DNA from: Oceanobacillus jordanicus
Lineage (GTDB): Bacteria > Bacillota > Bacilli > Bacillales > Amphibacillaceae
NCBI RefSeq assembly: GCF_022095695.1
Contig: NZ_JAIFZM010000002.1
Location: 186,001-250,000 of the forward strand
Direction: 5' to 3'
Length of the DNA: 64,000 nucleotides
Shown: piece by piece, positions 1-7,689 of the stretch
How the letters are laid out: the number at the start of each line of letters is the position of its first letter
How positions within the stretch are numbered: position 1 is the stretch's first letter
The notes under the pieces: model-generated
Seen by the model: the letters and a program-made list of their open reading frames with translations, nothing else
Database searches by the model: none
Told to the model about the DNA's origin: nothing
Translations under genes and position numbers: made by a program

Positions 1-492
1 TTAATGATCCCAATCCATTCGGCGATTATCCCTTTATTCAGTATGTTTTTAAATGTCGAGTTAATTGATAATCCATGGTCAATTGTCATTACATACACGG
101 CATACAATCTACCCATAACCATGATGATCTTGCTAGGATTCTATTACACACTACCACGTGAAATAGAGGAGGCAGCTATTATTGATGGTTGTTCCATTCA
201 TCGCATGTTTTTTAGAATCATTCTTCCGATGACGATGCCGGTTATGTCTACTACCGTCATTATTAACATGATTTATAACTGGAATGAGTTTGTGTTTGTG
301 AATACCTTTATCAGCTCTGATAAGTACAAAACCCTTACTGTAGGGATTCAGAACTTTATTGGCCAATATATGACAGATTGGGGGGCGATTGGCGCAACCT
401 TAATTATAAGTGTCGTTCCCATTTTACTCGCCTTCCTCTTTTTCAGTAATAAAGTGGTGGAAGGGATCTCTTCGAGTGCAATAAAAGGATAA
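1..492 (+). CDS. ABC sugar transporter permease, MalG class (5'-truncated by window edge)
   Basis: C-terminal part (about 163 residues) of an inner-membrane permease of a binding-protein-dependent sugar importer. The frame is open through base 1, so the start lies left of the window. The EAA loop that docks on the ATPase is visible as EIEEAAIIDGCS (about visible residues 53-64), followed by RIILPMTMPV, and the C-terminus GISSSAIKG is typical of MalG-type permeases. Several hydrophobic helices flank the loop. A strong terminator follows directly, so this is the last gene of its operon. Substrate cannot be told from this fragment; the DUF624 and ROK genes next door are common companions of such sugar operons. 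Confidence 0.9.
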   Translation, partial: LMIPIHSAIIPLFSMFLNVELIDNPWSIVITYTAYNLPITMMILLGFYYTLPREIEEAAIIDGCSIHRMFFRIILPMTMPVMSTTVIINMIYNWNEFVFVNTFISSDKYKTLTVGIQNFIGQYMTDWGAIGATLIISVVPILLAFLFFSNKVVEGISSSAIKG

Positions 493-495
493 GCA

Positions 496-536
496 ACGTC
501 CCCTTGGTTTCAATGACACAAGGGGATGTTTTTTTA
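496..536 (+). terminator. Rho-independent terminator after the permease
   Basis: Inverted repeat ACGTCCCCTTG / CAAGGGGATGT with a 12-nt loop, followed by a run of T. It lies 4 nt after the permease stop codon. Confidence 0.85.
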
Positions 537-589
537 ATTTCTAGGAAACTATAAATTATTTAGCTGTGGGTAACTTAGTGTACTTGAAC

Positions 590-862
590 AGCCACGTCCG
601 GCTCCAGCGCCCAGCAACTAGAAAGCTTCACACTTCTCCAATACGATAAAGCAGACTTGCCGACTGGGTTAAACCAGAGGCCTAGCCTCCCTTATACCCT
701 TGTGGTGAAAGTCAACATCGATTTCCTAGAAATATTGTTGGTCGACTAAAACCGGCCTTGTCGGCCAACGTCGACATACCCCTTTTGCAGGGGCATGTTT
801 CCTTTATCTCATTGCGAAGTGCTCCAGCTTGTACGTTACTGAACGGGCGCTTCCGCCTTTGT
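590..862. repeat. Dispersed Bacillaceae-type intergenic repeat element (non-coding)
   Basis: The gap between the permease and the DUF624 gene holds no ORF of note but a structured GC-richer stretch. It begins with CCGGCTCCAGCGCCCAGC and ends with GAACGGGCGCTTCCGCC. The two ends are imperfect inverted copies of a GGCGCTxxxGCC-like motif, and smaller palindromes (GTCGAC, GGCC...GGCC, CCCCT...AGGGG) lie between. From memory, closely similar elements ending in GCGCTTGCGC or GCGCTTCCGCC are scattered between genes in many Bacillaceae genomes; I cannot search to confirm. No transposase is present. Confidence 0.45.
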
Positions 863-864
863 TC

Positions 865-1485
865 TTAAACACGTTGCTTTTTTTTGATTCTATCAAATGC
901 ATGAAGGCAAAGCCACATTGTAATAAAAGCGGAGGAGGGTGCTCCAAAGAGGAAGGCTAATGCTGGAAGAAAATCCATTACAAAGTAAAGGGAAAGAAAA
1001 CATACTGCCATAAGCAGGCTATGTAATGGATGAATGAGCATAATGAGGAAGGCATTTTTAAATAGATTACCAAGATTTAAATCATAATGTACAAATGCAG
1101 GGAAAAGATAGCAAAGATAGATAGAAAACAAGAGTATAAATGCAAATAAGGGGGAGAAAGTCCATGTGGGCAAAATGCTTCCATAAAAACGAACGAACCA
1201 AATATCAGCACCAATTAATACTACCACTCCCATAAGCAGCATTCCGAAAAGGTTACTTTTCCAAAAGTCTTTTTTATAATAGCTTAAGTATGTCTTAAAG
1301 AGTGGCTGCTCTGTTTTCCCTCTCAACCAATCTCTCATAATAGCAAACATAGCTACTGTCGACGGGAAAAAACCGAGGAAGATTCCGCCTATCAAGGAAA
1401 AGAAGATCCAGAGAAGTTGAACATAAGCAAATCTAGTAATCCATTCCATTATCGTATATAGAACATTTCCTGCATTATTCATCAT
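865..1485 (-). CDS. DUF624 (YesL-like) membrane protein
   Basis: A 206-residue, multi-helix membrane protein with the DUF624/YesL layout: N-terminal amphipathic start, then helices around LLWIFFSLIGGIFLG, and the family's FPSTVAMFAIMRDWLRG segment followed by a charged loop and further helices. I chose the ATG at 1485 because GGGGG stands 5 nt upstream; an upstream in-frame start at 1545 has no ribosome site. YesL-type proteins are found beside sugar ABC transporters and have no proven biochemical role. It faces away from the permease and the ROK gene, so it is transcribed alone toward the repeat element. Function unknown. Confidence 0.8.
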   Translation of the reverse strand: MMNNAGNVLYTIMEWITRFAYVQLLWIFFSLIGGIFLGFFPSTVAMFAIMRDWLRGKTEQPLFKTYLSYYKKDFWKSNLFGMLLMGVVVLIGADIWFVRFYGSILPTWTFSPLFAFILLFSIYLCYLFPAFVHYDLNLGNLFKNAFLIMLIHPLHSLLMAVCFLSLYFVMDFLPALAFLFGAPSSAFITMWLCLHAFDRIKKKQRV

Positions 1486-1737
1486 TCTGGCCCCCAAAGT
1501 ATGTATCACGTTACCTGTCTCTATTATAACTGAAAGCGAATACATTCTGCAAAAAGGTAGTTGGACTTACAAGTTAGTAAAAGAAGACTTTGATTAATCA
1601 TCCTAACTGTTTAACCTCTCTATTCACCACCAAAACTAGTGTGTGAACAGAGCCTCCGCACATCTTGTATATGATATACTTAACGGTATATATTCTTATA
1701 AAATTTGATAGAATTCATAGAGAACAGGAGCGGTAAA

Positions 1738-2886
1738 ATGCAACGCGGTACCTTCCAATTAATGAAATCCGTAAATAAATCGATCATTTTAAATAAAGTA
1801 CGAACAGCCGAGCCAATCTCACGTGCGCAAATTGCGAAAGAGACAAAGCTTACACCTCCCACTGTCAGCAGTATTGTGAAGGAACTACTGGAAGAGGGAA
1901 TTATTAGAGAAAGCAGTCTTGGAGAATCACAAGGTGGCCGGAAGCCAACCATGCTACATATTAATTTAGATGCTTTTTATGTCATTGGGGTGGACGCTGG
2001 GCCACAGAGGGTAACAAGTATATTGACAGATCTGGCTGGGAATATCATCCACCGTGCTGATAAGGAGCTGTTTACACCTATAACAAATGAGCAATTCATG
2101 GGAGTTTTAAAGGATACGATAAGCGAAACAATTGAAGCCTCGAACAGGGAAAAACGCGAAATGGTCGGTATTGGTGTTGCCATGCATGGGGTAGTCAATG
2201 TGGAAACAGGCACCTCGCTCATTGCGCCGAACTTAAACCTGAAAAACATTCCGATCAAAGAAGAATTAGAGAAAGAATTCGAGCTTGATGTAAAAGTAGA
2301 AAACGACGCGCGGGCCATGGCATTAGGCGAATCATGGTTTGGTGGGCATGGTTCAGCCAGTATGGTTGCCGTAAATATTGGCCATGGGGTCGGTGCAGGG
2401 CTCGTAATAAATGAAAAATTATACCACGGTGATCGGGATATCGCGGGGGAAATCGGCCATATGACGATCGATTTGCATGGCCCTACATGTACATGTGGGA
2501 ATACCGGATGCTTACAGGCTTTTGTATCAGGACCTGCTATAGCAGCCAGGGCCCAAAAGGAAGGACTAACTGGTGAGGACATTGCCAAACTGGCCAAGAG
2601 TGGGGACCAGGAAGCAACTTCCCTCCTAGAGGAAACGGGCAAGCTGATCGGTATTGGATTAGTTAACCTCATTCATTTGGTTAACCCAGAGAAGATTGTA
2701 CTTGGTGGAGGGGTGATGAAAAGCGAGAAGTTCATCCTGCCAGCGATTAAAGAAACCATTTCAGCCAGAGGCCTTACTCAAGATGCCAAAGAAACCAACG
2801 TATCTGTTACAAAGCTTGGTGATCATGCAACATTACTGGGAGCTGTAGCACTTTTGCTTGTGGAGTTGTTTGATCCGGTAGGGTGA
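1738..2886 (+). CDS. ROK family transcriptional regulator (XylR/NagC type)
   Basis: A 382-residue repressor-type ROK protein: N-terminal winged HTH (about residues 10-65, SRAQIAKETKLTPPTVSSIV), then a sugar-kinase-like ROK domain with GVDAGPQR, GHGVGAGLV, and the zinc motif CTCGNTGC near residue 260. The ATG at 1738 is chosen because AGGAG precedes it by 8 nt; an in-frame ATG at 1705 has no ribosome site. Members sense a sugar or sugar phosphate and repress sugar-uptake genes. Its position next to the end of an ABC sugar operon and a DUF624 gene suggests it controls these, but no operator could be recognised. Confidence 0.9.
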   Translation: MQRGTFQLMKSVNKSIILNKVRTAEPISRAQIAKETKLTPPTVSSIVKELLEEGIIRESSLGESQGGRKPTMLHINLDAFYVIGVDAGPQRVTSILTDLAGNIIHRADKELFTPITNEQFMGVLKDTISETIEASNREKREMVGIGVAMHGVVNVETGTSLIAPNLNLKNIPIKEELEKEFELDVKVENDARAMALGESWFGGHGSASMVAVNIGHGVGAGLVINEKLYHGDRDIAGEIGHMTIDLHGPTCTCGNTGCLQAFVSGPAIAARAQKEGLTGEDIAKLAKSGDQEATSLLEETGKLIGIGLVNLIHLVNPEKIVLGGGVMKSEKFILPAIKETISARGLTQDAKETNVSVTKLGDHATLLGAVALLLVELFDPVG

Positions 2887-2913
2887 GAAAAGCAAAAATT
2901 ATAAGAAAAAATG

Positions 2914-3297
2914 TAGGGGTTGGGACAAAAGTTCTCTAAACAATTGAAAACCCGAACTATCATGCAACTCCTTGTATAAAGGTTTGCCTAGTTCGGGTTT
3001 TCTTGTTTTAGCGTAGGCAGAATGCGGAGACTCCTTGAAAATGCTATAACATTTTCTGCGTGCGACGTGTTGCTGACGTAGCCTTTCTTGTCCAACGGGA
3101 ATAGCGCGAGTCCGAAGACCCCACAGTTTTGGGAGAGTAACAAAGGCTAAGAGCGCCACGTCCTGTGGCAACGCCTTCGTGACCAACATCCTGTTGGCCC
3201 GAGGCCGTGCCCGTGGAAAGCGAAGTGTTCTGCCAAGCGACGCTAGAAAGTATTATTCGTGTTTAAACAGCAATAATATAATTTTGTCCCAGCCTCA
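2914..3297. repeat. Dispersed intergenic repeat with inverted termini
   Basis: This 470-bp gap has no gene. It is bounded by near-perfect inverted ends: GGGTTGGGACAAAA at 2917-2930 and TTTTGTCCCAGCCTC at 3282-3296. Inside is a perfect 13-bp hairpin (AAAACCCGAACTA 2947-2959 with TAGTTCGGGTTTT 2989-3001) followed by T-rich sequence, which may end the ROK transcript. Next comes sequence of the type GGAGACTCC...GAATAGCGCGAGTCCGAAGACCCC...GAGGCCGTGCCCGTGGAAAGCGAAGTGTTCTGCC, written here in separated pieces. I recall such elements from many Bacillus-related genomes. Compared with that remembered form, this copy seems to carry extra inserted stretches. Confidence 0.55.
2947..3010 (+). terminator. 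Terminator-like hairpin downstream of the ROK gene
   Basis: A perfect 13-bp stem (AAAACCCGAACTA / TAGTTCGGGTTTT) with a 29-nt loop, followed by TCTTGTTTT. It lies inside the dispersed element, 60 nt past the ROK stop. Confidence 0.55.
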
Positions 3298-3356
3298 TTA
3301 AAAATCATTTAAATGAGAAAGCTTCGTGCCATAAAACGGCAAGCAGTCCTTGTTTA

Positions 3357-4118
3357 TTAAACTGTGTAACTTTCCCCGTCATTTGGCACTAATACATGAG
3401 ATGCGATACCTTTTTCCTTCGCAAAGCTCTTTAATTCTTCTCTCGACAATGTCCAATGATTTACTGCTTCCATATGAACAGAAACAATTTGAGCATTAGG
3501 TGCTGCCTTGTGTACCTCGTAAATATCCTCTTTCCCCATTACTAAAGAACCGCCTTCATAAAATTGGTTATCACCGCCATTGACGACAATAATGTCAGGG
3601 TTATGCGTGTCGATTGCCTCCTGAACCCCTTCATACCAAACCGTATCTCCAGCTACATATAATGTCTTTTCTGAACTATGCTTGAAAACAATGCCACAAA
3701 CGAGACCAGAAAGTTTTAAAATTTCTCCGCGCCCATGCTCGCCTTTGGTCTTACTTAATTGGATTCCTCCAAAAACAGTGTCCTCTCGTAATACCTCGAC
3801 ATTATGGAAATTGCTGTTTCTAACTTCTTTGGCATCTTCTTCATTTTGGGTAAATAATTTGATTCCTTTCGGCAATAGTTTTACTGCCTCTTCGTCCCAG
3901 TGATCAGGGTGCAGGTGTGTGACAATCACAGCGTCTACATCTTTAACAATCTCTTCCACAGATACCGGCAAGGCTACCAAAGGATTGTTTTGATCCTGTC
4001 TAGGTGAATTCGGCAGAGGAGCATAAGCGCCTTTTTCCCCTAAATACGGGTCGATTAAAAACTTTTTCCCTGCATATTCTACCACGAGGGTTGCATTACG
4101 AATTAACTTTATATCCAT
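3357..4118 (-). CDS. MBL-fold metal-dependent hydrolase
   Basis: A 253-residue metallo-beta-lactamase-fold protein. The metal site is HLHPDHWD (about residues 68-75), with further ligands expected at the GEHGRGE, VAGDTVWY (Asp) and VSVHMEAVNHW (His) segments. The N-terminus MDIKLIRNATLVVEYAGKKF starts with the beta-sandwich strand common to UPF0173/UlaG-like members. ATG at 4118 has GGGAG 8 nt upstream. No signal peptide, so cytoplasmic. It is divergent from an Lrp/AsnC-type regulator, which probably controls it. Substrate unknown; similar proteins act as lactonases or phosphodiesterases. Confidence 0.85.
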   Translation of the reverse strand: MDIKLIRNATLVVEYAGKKFLIDPYLGEKGAYAPLPNSPRQDQNNPLVALPVSVEEIVKDVDAVIVTHLHPDHWDEEAVKLLPKGIKLFTQNEEDAKEVRNSNFHNVEVLREDTVFGGIQLSKTKGEHGRGEILKLSGLVCGIVFKHSSEKTLYVAGDTVWYEGVQEAIDTHNPDIIVVNGGDNQFYEGGSLVMGKEDIYEVHKAAPNAQIVSVHMEAVNHWTLSREELKSFAKEKGIASHVLVPNDGESYTV

Positions 4119-4246
4119 GTTTTGAACTCCCTTATTTTGAGATTATTAGTAAGCCTGTATAGTTTATAATAGAACGAACTTATAGATAAACAGATAAAAT
4201 AAAGTCTTTTGCCTCTTTCGCTTTATTTTTGAAAGGAGTTCAATAA

Positions 4247-4657
4247 ATGCTGGATCATACCGATATGCGTATTTTGGAGGAATTAAGTAATAATAGTAGA
4301 CTTTCCATGAAGGAACTAGGTGCAAAAGTCCATTTGACTGGGCCTGCTGTATCAGCCAGGGTAATGAAGCTAGAGGATGAGGGTGTAATTGAGGGATATT
4401 CTATTAAGTTGAATCAAGCTAAGCTAGGATATTTTGTACATGCATTTATAACAATCATTACGAAAAGTACTCACCATGCTCCGTATTTATCGTTCCTCAA
4501 AACACAAGAAGGTAACATAGTCCGTAACTATAAAATTAGTGGGGATGGCTGTTACCTTCTTGAATGTAAGTTCCCTTCGAATGAAATACTAAATACTTTT
4601 TTGGAAGAGTTAAACGAGCACGCAAACTACAAATTATCAATTGTTATTGGGAAGTAG
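4247..4657 (+). CDS. Lrp/AsnC family transcriptional regulator
   Basis: A 136-residue regulator with an N-terminal winged HTH (DMRILEELSNNSRLSMKELGAKVHL in two parts, about residues 5-50) and a C-terminal RAM-like ligand domain (about 65-135). ATG 4247 is preceded by AGGAG at 8 nt. Length fits the short Lrp/AsnC class. It is divergent from the MBL hydrolase across a 128-bp AT-rich gap containing TATAAT at 4165-4170, suggesting it regulates itself and that gene. Ligand unknown. Confidence 0.85.
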   Translation: MLDHTDMRILEELSNNSRLSMKELGAKVHLTGPAVSARVMKLEDEGVIEGYSIKLNQAKLGYFVHAFITIITKSTHHAPYLSFLKTQEGNIVRNYKISGDGCYLLECKFPSNEILNTFLEELNEHANYKLSIVIGK

Positions 4658-4791
4658 CGGGCATTAGAGAGGAACGGCACATATGTAAAAATCGATAATT
4701 TCCATACCAAAAATCCTCTATTGGTCATAAGTTGAAAGGTTTTATTATAAGAGTAGCATCAATTGCTAAAAGGAAGCCCATAAACTCAAAT

Positions 4792-5520
4792 TTACTTCCT
4801 AGTTCGTATTTCATACACTTTTCTTGCTAACTCTTCTAATATATAAATAACAGGGATTTGTGTCGTCACATTGGACTCTGCAAAAAATTCCTCCGTCACA
4901 TAATAGGATACATTGTTATCAGAGGCTTTTGCGATCGTGGATTGCATGTTATTCGTGATACTTAAAATTTCACTACCTTTTTCTTTAAGCTTATGAATGT
5001 GAGATAAGGTAATCCCGCTTTCACCAGAAACGGACAAAGCAACGGTAACGCAGTCATGTAAGTCGGCGTGAATTGGAAAATACCAGTCTTTTAAATACGT
5101 AGAGAAGGTTCCTAAGCTCGATAGATACCTAGCCCCATATTCTGCAAGTGCCCCTGAACTGCCAATCCCTATGAAATATACATGATTCGCTTTAGAAATA
5201 GCTTCTGCAGCATCCTCTAGCTTGGAAGTAAAGCGCTCATTTTGGGTGCGCTCAAAAAACTCCGCTAACACGTGTTGGCCGCTTTTAACCTTCATGTTAG
5301 GTTTTTCATCAAGTAAGAGCTTTAACTTTACTTTAAACTCTGAGAAACCATCACAATGTAATTTTCTACAGAAACGCATAATAGTAGAAGTGGAAACATG
5401 TGATTCATCCGCAAGATCGCGTATGCGCATATAAACGACTTTTTCTTTATGCTGCATGACATATTTATATAGAAGCATTTCTAGATCATTAAACGATGCA
5501 ATAACCTCATTTGTAAACAA
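4792..5520 (-). CDS. RpiR family regulator (HTH + SIS domain)
   Basis: A 242-residue MurR/RpiR-type regulator: HTH_6 domain (about 1-75; VSTSTIMRFCRKLHCDGFSEFK is the recognition region, given here as overlapping 20-residue parts) and a SIS sugar-phosphate-binding domain (about 105-235; FIGIGSSGALAEYGARYLS). The start is a TTG at 5520 with GGAGGAG 8 nt upstream. RpiR proteins respond to phosphosugars; divergent placement from the GH4 6-phospho-glycosidase across a 343-bp control region makes that gene the likely target. Its 3' end converges on the Lrp-type gene. Confidence 0.88.
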   Translation of the reverse strand: MFTNEVIASFNDLEMLLYKYVMQHKEKVVYMRIRDLADESHVSTSTIMRFCRKLHCDGFSEFKVKLKLLLDEKPNMKVKSGQHVLAEFFERTQNERFTSKLEDAAEAISKANHVYFIGIGSSGALAEYGARYLSSLGTFSTYLKDWYFPIHADLHDCVTVALSVSGESGITLSHIHKLKEKGSEILSITNNMQSTIAKASDNNVSYYVTEEFFAESNVTTQIPVIYILEELARKVYEIRTRK

Positions 5521-5574
5521 AGGCTCAGCTCCTCCCGAAATAGTAGTCTATTTGTTTAGTATAAAGTAAAACTG

Positions 5575-5610
5575 CAATCAGTGGGGGTTTTCATTCTTCC
5601 CCACTGATTG
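5575..5610. repeat. Perfect 12-bp hairpin in the rpiR/GH4 divergent region
   Basis: CAATCAGTGGGG (5575-5586) and CCCCACTGATTG (5599-5610), with a 12-nt loop and no T-run. It lies between two divergent starts, so it is not an ordinary terminator; it could be an operator or leader structure. Confidence 0.6.
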
Positions 5611-5635
5611 TTAGTTGAACCAATCGGGGTGTTAG

Positions 5636-5702
5636 CGTCCGTTTACTTCCACTTGAACATCATTGTTTCACTTCATGTTATGAAGTGGAAGTCTTACGGA
5701 CG
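5636..5702. repeat. Long nested hairpin with an alternative fold, GH4 leader region
   Basis: Outer stem CGTCCGT (5636-5642) with ACGGACG (5696-5702); inner stem CTTCCACTT (5646-5654) with AAGTGGAAG (5683-5691). Within the loop, CACTTCAT (5669-5676) can instead pair with ATGAAGTG (5680-5687), which uses part of the same right arm. The two inner pairings exclude each other, as in a switch or a nested operator. The remainder of the 343-bp gap holds the GH4 promoter. Confidence 0.55.
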
Positions 5703-5764
5703 TTTGCACCGGGATAAACTAAATAGGAAACACTGTGTGACGAATGCGAAACAAATTGCTTTCG

Positions 5765-5793
5765 TTGAAACAAAAATCTAACGCTTTCATAAG
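5765..5793 (+). promoter_or_regulatory. Candidate GH4 promoter with overlapping cre-like site
   Basis: -35 TTGAAA (5765-5770), 17-bp spacer, -10 CATAAG (5788-5793). Read on the minus strand, 5777-5790 gives TGAAAGCGTTAGAT, matching the first 11 positions of the CcpA cre consensus TGWAANCGNTNWCA and missing the last three. The overlap would fit catabolite repression. Confidence 0.35.
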
Positions 5794-5863
5794 CCTATCA
5801 GAATCTTTTATTCTTCTATAGAATTGGGTTTGTACGTTCATTATCTATTTAGGAGGATGAATT

Positions 5864-7192
5864 ATGAGCAAAGGATTGAAGATTGCGACGATCGGTGGAG
5901 GCTCAAGCTATACGCCAGAACTAGTAGAAGGCTTTATAAAACGATACGATGAGTTACCAGTACGTGAATTATGGCTGGTGGATATAGAAGCAGGGAAGGA
6001 AAAGCTAGAAATAGTTGGAAACCTTGCAAAACGAATGATTGAAAAAGCAGGACTGCCAATTGAAGTTCATTTAACATTAGATAGAAAAGCCGCATTAAAG
6101 GACGCAGACTTTGTTACAACCCAGTTTCGTGTCGGCCAGTTGGACGCACGTGCTAAAGATGAAAGAATCCCGTTAAAGCATGGTGTGTTAGGTCAGGAAA
6201 CGAATGGCCCTGGTGGACTTTTTAAAGGATTGCGTACGATCCCCGTTATTTTAGACATTGTAAAAGACATGAAAGAGCTTTGCCCAGATGCTTGGTTAAT
6301 TAACTTCACCAACCCTGCTGGTATGGTAACAGAAGCCATTCTTCGCTATACAGATCACGAAAAAGTAGTTGGTTTATGTAATGTGCCAATTGGAATGGAA
6401 ATGGGAACAGCAAAGCTATTGGATGTAGATCACTCCCGTATTCGAATTGATTTCGCTGGTTTAAATCACATGGTATACGGATTAGACGTGTATTTGGACG
6501 GTGTAAGTGTCAAAGATCGTGTTATAGAATTGTTAGCTGCTCCAGAGAATAGTAGTTTTGTGAAGAATATAGACGGACTAGGATGGGAGCCAGAATTTAT
6601 TCGTGCGTTAAATGCTCTAACTTGTCCTTATCATCTTTACTACTATAAGCGTAATGAAATGCTGGAAAAAGAGCTGAAAAACTTTAAAGAGGGTACGACA
6701 AGAGCAGAAGTAGTGAAAAAATTAGAAGCGGAATTATTTGAGCTATACAAAGATCCTAACATCTCCATCAAACCACCACAGTTAGAAGAGCGAGGCGGGG
6801 CGTATTACAGTGATGCAGCAGTTCGATTGATTTCATCTATGTATAATGATAAGCGAGATATTCAACCGGTTAACACAAAAAATAATGGATCGATCGCAAG
6901 CATCCCGAATGACTCAGCAGTGGAAGTGAGCTGTGTCATTACCAAAGAAGGGCCTAAGCCGATTGTAAATGGGGACCTTCCAGTTGCAGTTAGAGGTTTA
7001 GTACAACAAATTAAATCATTTGAACGTGTAGGGGCAGAGGCCGCCGTAACGGGTAACTATGATACAGCGTTACTTGCTATGACAATCAACCCACTCGTTC
7101 CGTCTGACAAAGTAGGAAAGGTAATCTTGGACGAAATGCTGGAAGCACATAAAGAACATTTGCCACAGTTTTTCCAAGCTGTTGGAAAATAG
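5864..7192 (+). CDS. licH: GH4 6-phospho-beta-glucosidase-type hydrolase (NAD+/metal dependent)
   Basis: A 442-residue family 4 glycoside hydrolase. The N-terminus IATIGGGSSYTPEL is the NAD-binding Rossmann loop. The conserved GQETNGPGGLFKGLRTIP segment, the metal cysteine in CNVPIG (about residue 172) and its partner histidine in GLNHMVYG (about 202) are present. CNVP is the form I associate with LicH/CelF-type 6-phospho-beta-glucosidases rather than maltose-6-phosphate or galacturonide enzymes. It acts in the cytoplasm on phosphorylated disaccharides. AGGAGG precedes the ATG. No PTS genes accompany it, so its substrate must be imported by a system encoded elsewhere. The divergent RpiR gene is the likely regulator. 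Confidence 0.88.
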   Translation: MSKGLKIATIGGGSSYTPELVEGFIKRYDELPVRELWLVDIEAGKEKLEIVGNLAKRMIEKAGLPIEVHLTLDRKAALKDADFVTTQFRVGQLDARAKDERIPLKHGVLGQETNGPGGLFKGLRTIPVILDIVKDMKELCPDAWLINFTNPAGMVTEAILRYTDHEKVVGLCNVPIGMEMGTAKLLDVDHSRIRIDFAGLNHMVYGLDVYLDGVSVKDRVIELLAAPENSSFVKNIDGLGWEPEFIRALNALTCPYHLYYYKRNEMLEKELKNFKEGTTRAEVVKKLEAELFELYKDPNISIKPPQLEERGGAYYSDAAVRLISSMYNDKRDIQPVNTKNNGSIASIPNDSAVEVSCVITKEGPKPIVNGDLPVAVRGLVQQIKSFERVGAEAAVTGNYDTALLAMTINPLVPSDKVGKVILDEMLEAHKEHLPQFFQAVGK

Positions 7193-7201
7193 GTAGTGAA
7201 G

Positions 7202-7234
7202 GGAGTAGTGATATTATATTGCTACTCCTTTTTC
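7202..7234 (+). terminator. Terminator of the GH4 gene
   Basis: GGAGTAG (7202-7208) pairs with CTACTCC (7222-7228) and is followed by TTTTTC; it starts 10 nt after the stop codon. Confidence 0.75.
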
Positions 7235-7340
7235 GGATTGGATATTGGTGATGAGGAGATTATATATTTTTAATGACTACTGTATTGACCATAAAGGCGG
7301 GGTTCTATTTGATAATAGCAAGGTTATCAATTAATGAGGC

Positions 7341-7592
7341 CAATCAATCAGAAAAGCGGTTCAATCAATCAGAGGAGTGTTCCAATCGATCACGAACGCC
7401 CGCCAATCAATCAGAGGAGTGTTCCAATCGATCACGAACGCCCGCCAATCAATCAGAAGAGTGTTCCAATCAATCACGAACGCCCACCAATCAATCAGAA
7501 GAGTGTTCCAATCAATCACAAACGCTCTCCAATCAAACAGAAGAGTGTTCCAATCAATCACGAACGCTCTCCAATCAATTAGAAGAACTTCT
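7341..7592 (+). repeat. 21-bp-period array A (12 units), intergenic
   Basis: Twelve head-to-tail 21-bp units with no slippage (starts 7341, 7362, 7383 ... 7572). Each starts CAATCAATCA or a close variant. From the second unit on, two forms alternate, GAGGAGTGTTC and CGAACGCCCGC, so the higher-order period is 42 bp. The array lies between the convergent GH4 and galM genes. Because 21 is a multiple of three, all frames stay open and several spurious ORFs cross it; none has a convincing ribosome site. Adjacent units are similar but not identical. Confidence 0.9.
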
Positions 7593-7635
7593 CTTCGACT
7601 ACTCCGTCCATATTAGCCATGAGACAAGCATATAA

Positions 7636-7671
7636 TAAAAACACCAGCTTCTACATGGAGAGCTGGTGTTT
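7636..7671 (-). terminator. Terminator of the gal operon
   Basis: Perfect 10-bp stem AACACCAGCT (7640-7649) / AGCTGGTGTT (7661-7670). Read on the minus strand it is followed by TTTATTAT. It lies just past the galM stop. Confidence 0.8.
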
Positions 7672-7689
7672 ACTTTTAACTAATCCTTC

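Noticed and set aside
2899-3189. 96-codon minus-strand frame inside the dispersed element
   Set aside because: It is part of a palindromic repeat and has no ribosome site or protein-like conservation.
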